From: an uncultured Bacilli bacterium
GTDB taxonomy: Bacteria; Bacillota_I; Bacilli_A; RF39; UBA660
Direction of reading: 5' to 3'
Length of the DNA stretch: 64,000 bases
NCBI GenBank assembly: GCA_944371905.1
Contig: CALVYA010000003.1
Coordinates: 16,861-80,860 of the forward strand
Numbering within the stretch: the first letter of the stretch is position 1; each line of letters begins with the position of its first letter. The position numbers and the translations under genes are program-made. Below are positions 8,898 through 18,447 of this stretch, piece after piece. Below the pieces are notes generated by a model. The model made no database searches and was not told the DNA's origin. It saw nothing but the letters and a program-made list of their open reading frames with translations.

Positions 8898-10634
8898 ATG
8901 AGTACATTGGTAATTAGTGCGGCCAATTTAGCAACAATAGAAAACAACTTACAAGTACTTGCTAATAATATTGGTTCTGTATCTCAAAATGTAAATACCG
9001 TAAATGGTCATATTAATGATGTTCAAGGTCAAGTAGATACCGTTAAAAACGATGTTAAAAGTCTAGAAGAAGAAATCAAAAGTTTTATGGTAGAAATCAA
9101 ACAAGGTACTATCGTTTCTAATGCTAGACAAACGATTTTAATGGATCAAAACGAATTTGATAAAAAATTTAGTCACCGAGATGAAGTTAGAAGACGAGTA
9201 AATGGATTACTACAATCAGTAGATATCAATGCTATTAAAAAAAGCACAGTGGAAAATATTAGTGAAGAAACCATTGTTAATACTCCTGATTATTGGTTAG
9301 CCCCTGCTTTAGTTTCCCTTTGTTCATGGTACACTAATAACAAAGATTTAGCTAATAAAGCTCTAAAAGAAGCCATGGCTAGAGATGATGAGAAAACATC
9401 ATTACTAATGTGTTTAATTCATTTAAGAGCCAATAGAATTCCTACTTCCATGAAGTGGTTAAATAGATATTTATCAATGCAAGATCCGGCAAAAATGGAA
9501 AGTAAAATTATTACAGTATTAGATGCTATTACTAGTGGTGTTTTTGGAATTGATGCTAAAGATAATTGTCTACAAAAAATCAATGAATGGATTTTAGAGT
9601 TAAATAGTTATAACAATTTTAAAGATGCACAAATAGATAGATGGGAAAGATATTTTAGAGAACAATTAGAACCAGTAGAGGAAAATGAATTTCCGTATAT
9701 TATGAAATACGTAGTAGAAAAAGATAATGTTATGGATATTATTTCGTTAGCAAGAGGAGATAAATTTATTTTAAAAGATTTCAAAAAAATCATGGAAGAA
9801 AAACAATATAGTAATGTTTCAAATATTAACAAAATCGATAATTTATTACATATGTTAGTATTCAATTATGAAAATGAAGAACTAGAATTAAAACGTGACA
9901 TTCAAAAAAATAAGCATATTATTGAAGAAAACGGTGACATCAATAAAGCATTAAAACAATTTGAAAAAACTAGTATTGCTTTAGAGAAAAACAATAATTT
10001 TTATAGTCATATTACTAATATTGCTATAGGAAATAATTCTACTGAAGCGGATTTAAATACAAGAAAATTTGCTATTAGTCTTTCTAAACATTTTATTATA
10101 TCTGGATATAATCGTATCTCTAATATCAAAGAAGAAGAAGCGTTACCTGACTTAACTATTACTATTAATGAATGGAATGGGTTAACTAAAAATGGAAGTA
10201 ATGAAGTGGAGCTTCAAAAAAGCCTAGAAGATTTTTTGAATGATGAATTTCATGATGAAGTGTATAGTGATCGCTTATTTAATATTAAAATGTTATTTGC
10301 GATTATTATTGGCTTAGTTGGTATCTTCTTAACATTAAAACAACCTATCTTAGCTGCTATTATTTTCTGTGTAGTATTAATATTTAATATCGTAGAATTC
10401 TTAAGATCCTATTCTAAAAGAGAATCAAAAATAAAGCAATTAAATGAAATTAAAAAGCAGCACAAAACTCTATTATCTAATATCATTGCTGAAATAGTAG
10501 ATTATTACTTCGTATATAAAGATAGTAAAACAGATCATAATAATTTCATTAATTACATTAATTCCCTTAACTATGTGGATTATATAAAAAATAATAGTAA
10601 AAGAAATATTATGATAAATGGAGGTAAATCATGA
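8898..10634 (+). CDS. Coiled-coil, helical-repeat and membrane protein, first gene of the Ycf46-like cassette
   Basis: A 578-residue protein I cannot assign to a named family. Residues about 10-70 form a predicted coiled coil with regular Val, Leu and Asn heptads. Residues 120-440 look like an alpha-helical solenoid (for example YWLAPALVSLCSWY and KTSLLMCLIHLRANR). Two adjacent membrane helices lie at about 470-510 with only a short turn between them, followed by a helical cytoplasmic tail of about 65 residues. It could be a membrane scaffold for the AAA+ ATPase at the end of the operon. AGGAAGGTGTTTAT precedes the ATG; the next gene starts just before its stop. Role inferred from context only. 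Confidence 0.7.
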   Translation: MSTLVISAANLATIENNLQVLANNIGSVSQNVNTVNGHINDVQGQVDTVKNDVKSLEEEIKSFMVEIKQGTIVSNARQTILMDQNEFDKKFSHRDEVRRRVNGLLQSVDINAIKKSTVENISEETIVNTPDYWLAPALVSLCSWYTNNKDLANKALKEAMARDDEKTSLLMCLIHLRANRIPTSMKWLNRYLSMQDPAKMESKIITVLDAITSGVFGIDAKDNCLQKINEWILELNSYNNFKDAQIDRWERYFREQLEPVEENEFPYIMKYVVEKDNVMDIISLARGDKFILKDFKKIMEEKQYSNVSNINKIDNLLHMLVFNYENEELELKRDIQKNKHIIEENGDINKALKQFEKTSIALEKNNNFYSHITNIAIGNNSTEADLNTRKFAISLSKHFIISGYNRISNIKEEEALPDLTITINEWNGLTKNGSNEVELQKSLEDFLNDEFHDEVYSDRLFNIKMLFAIIIGLVGIFLTLKQPILAAIIFCVVLIFNIVEFLRSYSKRESKIKQLNEIKKQHKTLLSNIIAEIVDYYFVYKDSKTDHNNFINYINSLNYVDYIKNNSKRNIMINGGKS

Positions 10635-10810
10635 ATAACGAACCTAAAGTAATAATTACTCCAGTAGAGAAAGATGAAAAACTAAAATCTATTACAACAA
10701 TAAAACCAGAAATCGACCAAAAAACAAAAGAAGAAGATTTTGTAACTGGCTTACCAGAATGGGACTTAACACCTCCATACGAAGTAATTAGGAGGGTAAA
10801 TAGAAAATGA
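10631..10810 (+). CDS. 59-residue protein of the Ycf46-like cassette
   Basis: The frame begins MNNEPKVIITPVEKDEK and is preceded by GGAGGTAAATC at ideal spacing. It overlaps the first gene by 4 bp (ATGA) and ends in TGA overlapping the ATG of the next gene, so it is translationally coupled on both sides. It is charged and probably disordered except for the last 20 residues, which contain LPEWDLTPPYEVIRR, a compact Trp/Pro motif that looks like a docking peptide. No family is known to me. Its existence rests on the RBS, the double coupling and the absence of any other gap filler. Confidence 0.75.
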   Translation: MNNEPKVIITPVEKDEKLKSITTIKPEIDQKTKEEDFVTGLPEWDLTPPYEVIRRVNRK

Positions 10811-11250
10811 CTTATTATGAATGGATCCATTGTTTTAATAAATTGAAAACCGGTCCTCGCGATGAAGAATTATTAAAGCAATTATATACCAGTACTATTT
10901 CATTAGATGGCAATATTCTATACCGATTTATTAAACATATTAATGTTTTAGTAAGAACAAGATTAAAAAATAGCCTGGATAGTATATTATCAAAATTAGA
11001 GATGATTTATCATGATAATAATGCCTTATCATTAGAGATAATTAATATAAAAAAAGAACTAGCATTTGCAAAAAAAATTACAAAATTACCTGTGATTCCT
11101 AAAGAAAATCAAGATAAATTTAGAGAAACACTGCAAAAATTTGCAAATGAAATCAACGAAACATTAGAAACCAGTATGGAAGGAATCGATACTACTGGAG
11201 AAGCTATCATGATAATTAAAAATAGTAAAATCAATGTCTTGGAGGATTAA
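10807..11250 (+). CDS. 147-residue helical protein, third gene of the Ycf46-like cassette
   Basis: A soluble, nearly all-helical protein: residues 1-60 contain several aromatics (YYEWIHCFNKLK), and the remainder reads as long amphipathic helices ending in a Glu/Asp-rich tail. It is not recognised. Its start overlaps the stop of the 59-residue gene (ATGA) and its end overlaps the ribosome site of the AAA+ gene. Strict coupling suggests that it is made in stoichiometry with its neighbours, perhaps as an adaptor between the membrane protein and the ATPase. Confidence 0.65.
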   Translation: MTYYEWIHCFNKLKTGPRDEELLKQLYTSTISLDGNILYRFIKHINVLVRTRLKNSLDSILSKLEMIYHDNNALSLEIINIKKELAFAKKITKLPVIPKENQDKFRETLQKFANEINETLETSMEGIDTTGEAIMIIKNSKINVLED

Positions 11251-11254
11251 AGTT

Positions 11255-12763
11255 ATGAATTACGAAGAAACAAAAAAACAACTTAAACAATATCTTTTAG
11301 CAAGAATACCTTTTATTTCAATCAATACTATTGAAAAAAATAGAGCACTTACTATGCTAAAAGAATTAGCTAATGAACTAAATTTACCAATTAGTGTTCA
11401 TTCTATGTCTAAAGGTATTAGCAATATTGTAACAAATAATTTAGAAAATGAAGAGAAAACTATTATGGGCGCTCTTGATTATATTGGTGAACAAATAAAA
11501 ATGAAAGAAAATGCTACCTATGTTTTAACAGATGCAAAGGAATTAGAAGAAGAAACATTAGTATCTAGATATTTAAATGACATTGTAACCACCGCAGAAG
11601 AAAAAGGAGGAACTATTATTGTTATCAGTTCTTCCATTATTTGGACTAACTTACAGCGTTTAGGTATGTCAATTGAACTTTCTCTTCCAGAAGAAGAAGA
11701 ACTATATCAGTTAATAAAAGAAGTAGTAAGTCCCTATCAAAATCAAATTACAGTTGAATGGGACGAAACTAATTTCAAAGAAGTAGCGACTATTCTTTTA
11801 GGTCTTAGTGAAATTGAAGTTAAAAATGTTATTGCTTCGTTAATTGCTAAAGGATCTTTATTAAAAGAGGATTTAATAGATTTGAAATTTGCTAAAGATA
11901 GTATGTTTTCTGATATTAGTGGACTAGAAAAAATAGAAGTAGATCCAACAATTGCTTTTGGTGGATTAGATGGATTAAAAGAGTGGTTAGATGAAAAGAA
12001 AAAATTAATGACTACTGAAAAAAAGGAAGAAATGAAAAAACGCCACATTAAACCTCCTCGCGGAATTTTAATTGTTGGAGTCCCAGGGTGTGGAAAAAGT
12101 TTATCAGCAAAAGCAATTGCTGCTAAATGGCAAATGCCATTATATTTATTAGATTTTGCTACAGTCCAAGGAAGATATGTTGGACAAAGTGAACAACAAT
12201 TAAAAGAAGCTTTAGAAACAGCAGAACATGTCTCCCCTTGTATCTTATGGATTGATGAAATTGAAAAAGGGTTATCCGGAGCTTCGGGAGATAGCGGCGT
12301 TACTAATCGTATGATTGGACAATTCTTATTTTGGTTACAAGAATGTAAAAAAGAAGTCTTTGTAGTAGCAACTGCAAATGAAATTAATAATTTACCTGCT
12401 GAACTTCTTCGTAAAGGACGTTTTGATGAAATGTTTTTTGTAGATTTACCTAATGACGAAGAGCGTAATGAAATTATTAAATTATATTTATTGAAGTATT
12501 TAAACGTTAAAGTAAATGAACCCTTTATTAACAAATTAGTAACCTTATCCAATGGCTTTTCAGGATCCGATTTAGAAGCAGTTATTAGAGAAATCGCTTA
12601 TCAAGTAGTTGCTAATAACACAGCTTTAACAGAACAATTATTTATTGATACATTTACTAAAACAGTTTCTTTATCTAAAACTAATCCGGAAAAAATCAAT
12701 AAAATAAGGGAATGGGGAAAAGAACACGCCATCCCTGCAACTAAACAAAAAAGTTCTATCTAG
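11255..12763 (+). CDS. Ycf46-like AAA+ ATPase
   Basis: A 502-residue ATPase. The start at 11255 is chosen because GGAGG at 11241-11245 is correctly placed for it; an upstream in-frame ATG has no such site. Residues 1-170 form the N-terminal domain seen in Ycf46 proteins (RIPFISINTIEKNRAL), a degenerate ATPase-like fold. After the linker GGLDGLKEWLDEKK comes a complete AAA+ core: Walker A GVPGCGKS, Walker B CILWIDEIEKG, sensor-1 VVATANEIN and the arginine-finger segment LLRKGRFDEMF. Ycf46 relatives are known in cyanobacteria and plastids, with poorly defined functions. It is the last gene of a four-gene operon with a membrane protein and two small helical partners, which suggests a remodelling ATPase working at the membrane. 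Confidence 0.85.
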   Translation: MNYEETKKQLKQYLLARIPFISINTIEKNRALTMLKELANELNLPISVHSMSKGISNIVTNNLENEEKTIMGALDYIGEQIKMKENATYVLTDAKELEEETLVSRYLNDIVTTAEEKGGTIIVISSSIIWTNLQRLGMSIELSLPEEEELYQLIKEVVSPYQNQITVEWDETNFKEVATILLGLSEIEVKNVIASLIAKGSLLKEDLIDLKFAKDSMFSDISGLEKIEVDPTIAFGGLDGLKEWLDEKKKLMTTEKKEEMKKRHIKPPRGILIVGVPGCGKSLSAKAIAAKWQMPLYLLDFATVQGRYVGQSEQQLKEALETAEHVSPCILWIDEIEKGLSGASGDSGVTNRMIGQFLFWLQECKKEVFVVATANEINNLPAELLRKGRFDEMFFVDLPNDEERNEIIKLYLLKYLNVKVNEPFINKLVTLSNGFSGSDLEAVIREIAYQVVANNTALTEQLFIDTFTKTVSLSKTNPEKINKIREWGKEHAIPATKQKSSI

Positions 12764-12774
12764 AACTTTTTTTA
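12747..12774. terminator. Bidirectional terminator between Ycf46-like cassette and PAP2 gene
   Basis: AAAAAGTTC-TATCTA-GAACTTTTTTT is symmetrical with A and T runs. It overlaps the stop codons of both converging genes. Confidence 0.8.
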
Positions 12775-13406
12775 TTATTTTTATATAAATATTTAGATAC
12801 AATACTAGTAAATAGTACTAAATATGAAATTGAAATTAGCATTCCAGCAAAGACATCACTAGCATAGTGAACTCCTAAATAAATCCTAGTAATTCCAATT
12901 AAAATGATTAAGATAGATAATAAAATAGTGCAAATCCATTTTCGCCTCTTGGATAACTTCATTTGCCATATCAAATAAATAATAAAACCATAAAAAGCCG
13001 TTGAAATCATCGCATGAGCAGAAGGAAAGCTATAACCTAATTCTTCGATCAAATTAATGTCTAACGGCCTAGGTCTAGCAAAAATAAACTTTAAAATAGT
13101 ATTAATAATAAAAATGATTGCTAAATTGATTCCTACAAACATACCATATTTTTTATCTTTAGGAATCAATAAAATCAAAATCGTTAAGGAAATAAAGGCA
13201 AAAGCGCTCGCTAAATTAGTTATTACCTTAACAAAAAAAGTCATTTGTGGAGAAATCAATTTAGAAATATACTCATAATAAAAATTATCAAAATTCATGA
13301 TATTTTCTTTATATACACTTCTAATAATAGCAATAAACAAAATTAATGTTAAAAGACAAATAAGCCATTTTAAATTTTTCTTTATTAAGATTACTAATTT
13401 CTTCAT
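12756..13406 (-). CDS. PAP2-family membrane phosphatase
   Basis: A 216-residue membrane protein of six helices. All three parts of the acid phosphatase active site are present: K-x6-RP in LKFIFARPRP, PSxH in SFPSAHAM, and R-x5-H-x3-D in TRIYLGVHYASDVFAG. Likely substrates are undecaprenyl diphosphate, phosphatidylglycerophosphate or another lipid phosphate. The start is placed at 13406, where AAGGAGTGATCGA precedes ATG; an upstream in-frame ATG lacks a ribosome site. Confidence 0.85.
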   Translation of the reverse strand: MKKLVILIKKNLKWLICLLTLILFIAIIRSVYKENIMNFDNFYYEYISKLISPQMTFFVKVITNLASAFAFISLTILILLIPKDKKYGMFVGINLAIIFIINTILKFIFARPRPLDINLIEELGYSFPSAHAMISTAFYGFIIYLIWQMKLSKRRKWICTILLSILIILIGITRIYLGVHYASDVFAGMLISISYLVLFTSIVSKYLYKNNKKSSR

Positions 13407-13529
13407 TCGATCACTCCTTACTGTATAATAGTATATCATATTTTTAGTATCAAAAAATGTAAAATAGGATTAATTTTAGGATAAAATATGTTAAACTTAT
13501 ATTAGATAGTAAGTTATATGGAGGTTTTT

Positions 13530-14648
13530 ATGGAGTTAGTATCTAATAATCTACGTTTAATCGTAATGGACAATTTTTTAGACTTTGGCAAAAAAGTTGA
13601 TGGACACTTAAAACTGATGAGAGAAATTAAAGATGATCGATTCAGTTTTATTGTGCCTACTACATTACCTAGGTTTGCTAGTGGTGAAGCAAAAGCTGTC
13701 ATTGAGGAATCTATTAGAGATAAAGATATTTATATCTTATCGGATGTAACTAATTATAGTTCTACTTATACTATGCATGGTTTTGTTAATCATAAAAGTC
13801 CTGATGATCATTATCAAGACATTAAAAGAGTAATTTCTGCTATGAATGGTGCTGCTGAATCAGTACAAGTGATTATGCCTTTTTTATATGAATCTAGACA
13901 ACATAAACGTAAAGCACGTGAATCAACCGATTGTTCCCTTATGCTTCATGAATTAGAGTTTTTAGGAGTTAAAGGTATTATTACTTGTGATGCACATGAC
14001 CCTGGGGTAAGGAATGCTTTACTACACTGTTCTTTTGATAACGTATATCTTACCCACTCTATCCTAAACCAATTTATCGACTGTGAAAATATTGATTATA
14101 GTAAATTAATTATTGTGGCTCCTGATACAGGTGCATCTGATCGAGCGGAATATTATGCCAATATATTAGGTTCTAATATTGGTCAATTTAATAAAAGACG
14201 GGATTATACTAAAGTAATTAACGGAAAAAATCCTATTGTAGCACATGAATATATTGGTACAGATGTCAACGGAAAAAGTGCTATTGTGGTAGATGATATG
14301 ATTTCATCCGGTCAATCCATGTTAGAAGTAGCAGAACAATTAAAAGAACGTGGGGCTAGTGAAATATATCTAATTGCTTCTTTCTCATTATTTAGCGATG
14401 GTCAAAAAAGCGTTAATTTATTTCAAGATGCATATGAAAGAGGAATTTTTAATAAATTATATACAACCAATTTATCCTATGTACCAGAAGAAATAAAAAA
14501 ACTTGAATGGTTTAAAGAAGTAGATTGTTCTTATCATATATCTCAAATAATAGATGCATTAAATACCCATGAATCTATTAGTCCATTATTGAATGGTAAA
14601 GAAAAAATACTTCAAAAAGTAAATACAGTCAAACAAAAAGGAATCTAG
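13530..14648 (+). CDS. prs: Ribose-phosphate pyrophosphokinase
   Basis: A 372-residue cytoplasmic enzyme that makes PRPP from ribose 5-phosphate and ATP (EC 2.7.6.1). The PRPP loop is AIVVDDMISSGQSM, the flexible-loop basic motif is FNKRRDYTK, and the substrate-binding histidine is in ITCDAHDPG. It is some 55 residues longer than the usual 315, with extra length spread through the N-terminal half and C-terminus, as in PRPP synthetases of some Mollicutes relatives. The start is 13530: GGAGG at 13520-13524 serves it, whereas an in-frame ATG 12 bp upstream overlaps that site. Confidence 0.85.
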   Translation: MELVSNNLRLIVMDNFLDFGKKVDGHLKLMREIKDDRFSFIVPTTLPRFASGEAKAVIEESIRDKDIYILSDVTNYSSTYTMHGFVNHKSPDDHYQDIKRVISAMNGAAESVQVIMPFLYESRQHKRKARESTDCSLMLHELEFLGVKGIITCDAHDPGVRNALLHCSFDNVYLTHSILNQFIDCENIDYSKLIIVAPDTGASDRAEYYANILGSNIGQFNKRRDYTKVINGKNPIVAHEYIGTDVNGKSAIVVDDMISSGQSMLEVAEQLKERGASEIYLIASFSLFSDGQKSVNLFQDAYERGIFNKLYTTNLSYVPEEIKKLEWFKEVDCSYHISQIIDALNTHESISPLLNGKEKILQKVNTVKQKGI

Positions 14649-14661
14649 GATTCCTTTTTTT
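14636..14661. terminator. Bidirectional terminator after prs
   Basis: AAAAAGGAATC-TAG-GATTCCTTTTTTT, a long symmetrical stem spanning the prs stop codon and the end of the converging gene. Confidence 0.85.
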
Positions 14662-15655
14662 GTACCAATTCTTTCATTTTATTTTTATTTTCCATAGTAA
14701 AGCCAATTAATATTTCCTTATTTTTATTCATAATAGTAGTGAAAATTTCATCATAACTATTTTTACTATTATGATCAAAATTATTAATTCCTGCTATTAC
14801 ATGTTTTTTACCTTTCTTATCTACTATAACAATACTTTTTGTAGTAGTAAATCCGTATTGTTTTACTTCAAATGGATACATCCATAAAATGTCAGTATAT
14901 TTAATAACGTTCATACCTCTTGAAAAATAAACTAAATAATTCTTAGTTAAATATAATTTAGCTTTTTTATAATAATTTGTACTAGCTTCTTCTATTTCAC
15001 TATTTATTTTATGCCACTCATCTAAAGATAAATTTTTAATTGTTTTGTTAGTTATCACTCTAAATATTATGTAACTAATCAATATAAGTAATCCAATAAC
15101 ACCAAAGAAGATAGATAGTAATACATATACTGTATTATCATTAATAGGTGAAGTTACATCTAAATAAACATTGCCAAAGTAATTTTCAAAATTATCCTGA
15201 TTCATAACAGTATCACCTAATATATCATTATATACATCAATAGCAATATTTTTAATATCACTAGGAATTTTCTTAGTAATTCCTGTTAATTTTACAATAT
15301 TACCACTATTAGTATTATTATTTATTTCTTGAACAGTGTGATAATCTAAATATGCAATATAAACATATTCCCCATCACTAAGAAAATAATATTTATCTTC
15401 AAATATATCATCACTTCGCTCAGCAAAAACATAAGGAGATATGGCTACATTAATGTAGGAATAAACATTATCTTTACTATTATTTCTTGCAATCACATCG
15501 TTCATATCCACTGGATATGAATCACTTCTGTTATAAACATTAATAGCACAAATAATACATACTATGGTAATGATTATAAATATCATTGCTACTACTAAAT
15601 AAATATTTAATTTATTAATTCCTTTTTTTATTTTATCAGAATATATTTCTTTCAT
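14645..15655 (-). CDS. Two-helix membrane protein, DUF6709-like
   Basis: A 336-residue protein with one membrane helix near residues 15-40 and another near 195-220. The extracellular domain between them is about 150 residues, and the cytoplasmic C-terminal domain contains TKNYLVYFSRGMNVIKYTDI followed by a basic patch. That domain resembles the PH-like region of proteins labelled DUF6709; this is my reading and not certain. The start is taken at 15655 behind GGGTGAGATC. It sits next to an XRE/membrane regulator on the same strand, 43 bp away, so the two may act together. Confidence 0.5.
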   Translation of the reverse strand: MKEIYSDKIKKGINKLNIYLVVAMIFIIITIVCIICAINVYNRSDSYPVDMNDVIARNNSKDNVYSYINVAISPYVFAERSDDIFEDKYYFLSDGEYVYIAYLDYHTVQEINNNTNSGNIVKLTGITKKIPSDIKNIAIDVYNDILGDTVMNQDNFENYFGNVYLDVTSPINDNTVYVLLSIFFGVIGLLILISYIIFRVITNKTIKNLSLDEWHKINSEIEEASTNYYKKAKLYLTKNYLVYFSRGMNVIKYTDILWMYPFEVKQYGFTTTKSIVIVDKKGKKHVIAGINNFDHNSKNSYDEIFTTIMNKNKEILIGFTMENKNKMKELVQKKES

Positions 15656-15698
15656 GATCTCACCCATTAGATCATATCATAAATTTTAAATAATTTTA

Positions 15699-17279
15699 CT
15701 AATTATTCAATAAATCATTAATACTATTTACATATTCTTCTATTTTTCTTTGATATTCTTCAATTTCTAATTGTAATTCTTCTTTTTCCATTTCTAAATT
15801 ATAGTTTTCTTCTTCTAATTCTGCGATTTTATTTTGATATTCATATATTTGATTATCATAATCTTGTAACATCGAATTATAGTGTTCTTCTGCAATTTGA
15901 TCGCGATATTTTTGATTATTGTCAAATAGTTTTCCTTGAACTTTAGAAGTAGTATAAACATTTATTTCAATATCATATAATTCATCATAATTATGTAATT
16001 GTTTTTTAGATAAATCTTCGATCAATAAATCCATAGTTCTTTTAAATGATAAATTTTTAGAATTACTATATACATTTATAGCATTCTCTTCATCATATAT
16101 TGTGAAAACTTCTGAATATTTTTCATAATATTTAATTTCTAGCTTAATACTATTGCCTAAAGATTCATCAATATAAAATACAGTATTATCATGATATGGA
16201 ACTAAAAATAATGTATTATTACGCATTTCATATGTTACTTCATAAACATCTTTTTCACTAGATAAAGGCGCAGTATTAATATAGTTTATATTAGCAGCAT
16301 CCCACATAGTTATACCTATTGCAATACCAATTCCAGATAAAGAAACAATAAACATTAAAAATATTCTTTTTAAACTATTCTTTCTACTAAAAATAAAATT
16401 AAATATCAATTCTATGATAACTAAATTTAAAACAATACAAGATATAATTCCTAATATAATTCCAAAATAGAAAACACCTTTAAAAATTAAAATGATACTT
16501 AATATAAAGGAAGCAAATAGAAATAATAAAGATATAATAAATGGTATACTCATACAAAAGATAAAAGCTTTAATAAACACCATTACAATAGTACCTAAAG
16601 TATTAAAAATAGTATAATTATGTTCTTTTTTTATAATTATTTTTTGACTTTGATTATTATCTTCTTGTTGATTACTTTGATTATTAATACTACTTTCTTC
16701 TTGTTTAATATTCGTTTTCACATCACTATATAAATTATCATAATAATCTAACACTCTTATTTTATAGATATAAACAAATATAATAATACTTAATATTAGA
16801 TATGATACTACAAGAACAAATCTAAAAATACTAGAAAATATATTACCTATTTGTGAGCCAAAATTCATAAAGATATCTCTTGCTGAATCATAAATAAATT
16901 CAATTGGTATTCTAAATATTAATAATAATATAATAACTAATGACATCTCAAAAATAATCTTTATTATATCTTTTATACTAATTTTTCTAAATACACTACA
17001 TGTTTTATTTATTATTTCTAACATTTCATCAATTAAATTATTACCAATATTCTTATTTTTAGAATTACCTTTTATTTCTGTAACTTCATCATTAGTAAGT
17101 TCATCTAAAGTACAATTAAATATTTTACACATAGATAATAGCTTATCCATCTCAGGATAGGTTTGACCGGATTCCCATTTAGAAACCGCTTGTCTAGATA
17201 CATCTAACATATCTGCAAGTTGCTCTTGAGAAAGTTTATTTTCTTTTCTTAAAGTTTGTAATTTTTCACTAAACTTCAT
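15699..17279 (-). CDS. XRE-type regulator fused to a multi-helix membrane and coiled-coil region
   Basis: A 526-residue protein. Residues 3-60 are a clear Cro/C1-type helix-turn-helix (KLSQEQLADMLDVSRQAVSK, then WESGQTYPEMDKLL). About residues 105-330 hold some six membrane helices in three groups. An ectodomain-like stretch of about 110 residues follows, and the last 60 residues are a strong Glu/Lys coiled coil. Such HTH-membrane fusions are common in Firmicutes and are thought to sense the envelope while bound to DNA. ATG at 17279 is preferred over a GTG three codons upstream because GAGGTGA serves it. The companion gene downstream is the DUF6709-like protein. Confidence 0.7.
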   Translation of the reverse strand: MKFSEKLQTLRKENKLSQEQLADMLDVSRQAVSKWESGQTYPEMDKLLSMCKIFNCTLDELTNDEVTEIKGNSKNKNIGNNLIDEMLEIINKTCSVFRKISIKDIIKIIFEMSLVIILLLIFRIPIEFIYDSARDIFMNFGSQIGNIFSSIFRFVLVVSYLILSIIIFVYIYKIRVLDYYDNLYSDVKTNIKQEESSINNQSNQQEDNNQSQKIIIKKEHNYTIFNTLGTIVMVFIKAFIFCMSIPFIISLLFLFASFILSIILIFKGVFYFGIILGIISCIVLNLVIIELIFNFIFSRKNSLKRIFLMFIVSLSGIGIAIGITMWDAANINYINTAPLSSEKDVYEVTYEMRNNTLFLVPYHDNTVFYIDESLGNSIKLEIKYYEKYSEVFTIYDEENAINVYSNSKNLSFKRTMDLLIEDLSKKQLHNYDELYDIEINVYTTSKVQGKLFDNNQKYRDQIAEEHYNSMLQDYDNQIYEYQNKIAELEEENYNLEMEKEELQLEIEEYQRKIEEYVNSINDLLNN

Positions 17280-17426
17280 TTCTTTCACCTCACGAAAATC
17301 TTATAATAAAACCCTGTTGCATTCTACCAATTTTCAGTTGTTTTTTGTCAAATTTAAGTTGCATTTATCTTTTTTTTACTTTATTATACTACAAAAAAAG
17401 TGAATATATAATTTATATTCACCTAG

Positions 17427-18356
17427 TTATATCAATTCTTTTTGATCACTAGAAATTAATACATAATTGAAATAATTAGCAGTTGTATAAATATTGTCCA
17501 AAAGGATAATTGGAACTATAAAATAAGATTTGGAAGATAGGGTGTCACTAATAATCTCAGACATAAATTTTCTAAAGCGATCTAATGTATCTTGCGTTCT
17601 TGTTTCTAATTTTTCCTGTGTATCAGGGTTTAAAGCAATATTTTTATACTCACTAGCTAATAAGCTAAATTCGCTGGAAAAAGAAATTGCTCTAATAACC
17701 GTTGCAGCATTACTAGGATCTACCAAACCTCTAATACAGGAAGCATACAAATATAATAAATAATTAAATAAATAATCATAATCGACAATAAACGTTGGAT
17801 TAATAGTATCTCTAGATATTAATCGCTCTAAATTTCCTTTATATAAATTCATCTCCATTAGCATGGCTTCAATCAACGTAATATAAGAATAAGAAAATAA
17901 CTCATTATTTTTCGTTTTTTCAGAAATAGTATTACAAAAATCAATAAAATTAGTAGCTAATACCAAAGCTTCTCTATTTACTTTATCCAATTCATTTATC
18001 ATCTCTTGAGATGTATTATTAGGAATTCCTGGTTCCAATTGTAATTGTTGTTCTGTAATATTAGTATCAATATCTATATGAAATAGTTTCTCAGTTAGTA
18101 ATTCGCAATCTAAAGTATAAGGAGTTACAAATATTTGATTATTAATAGCCTCTTTAGTGACATTACCATTAGCATATTTCATTAAAATGTGTAATAAGTC
18201 CCTACTTCTTAATGCGAAGTCGGTAGCAGTTATTTTATATTCTTCATTATGAGATAATAAAGAGAATTGAATACACGTACTATATGTCCATAGATTTCTA
18301 AGATAATATAAATTACTATTTAAAGTCTGAATTACAAATGATGTATCATTTAACAC
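17427..18356 (-). CDS. Helical protein, possibly DUF2935 family
   Basis: A 309-residue soluble, almost entirely alpha-helical protein with two similar halves, each opening with a Leu/Tyr-rich helix (SNLYYLRNLWTYS; NELFSYSYITLIEAM). The two-repeat bundle suggests DUF2935, a Firmicutes family related to coat-type or ferritin-like bundles. I give that name low weight. No conserved metal-ligand set is evident. The start is a GTG behind AGAGGTGATTATTAA; no suitable ATG exists nearby. It is divergent from the DUF3298 gene. Confidence 0.45.
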   Translation of the reverse strand: MLNDTSFVIQTLNSNLYYLRNLWTYSTCIQFSLLSHNEEYKITATDFALRSRDLLHILMKYANGNVTKEAINNQIFVTPYTLDCELLTEKLFHIDIDTNITEQQLQLEPGIPNNTSQEMINELDKVNREALVLATNFIDFCNTISEKTKNNELFSYSYITLIEAMLMEMNLYKGNLERLISRDTINPTFIVDYDYLFNYLLYLYASCIRGLVDPSNAATVIRAISFSSEFSLLASEYKNIALNPDTQEKLETRTQDTLDRFRKFMSEIISDTLSSKSYFIVPIILLDNIYTTANYFNYVLISSDQKELI

Positions 18357-18447
18357 TTAATAATCACCTCTATTTAAATTTATGACTAAATATAAAGAAT
18401 ATTAACAAATTAGTTAGTTATATGAATATTATTGTATTGGTGATAGC

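Noticed and set aside
8898..9200. First protein of the Ycf46-like cassette as a phage tail-fibre or methyl-accepting protein
   Set aside because: The N-terminal coiled coil alone gives that impression; there is no signalling domain or phage neighbour, and the C-terminal membrane hairpin does not fit.
11743..12552. 269-codon frame on the minus strand inside the AAA+ ATPase gene
   Set aside because: It mirrors the conserved ATPase core; the plus-strand frame carries all AAA+ motifs and this one shows no family.
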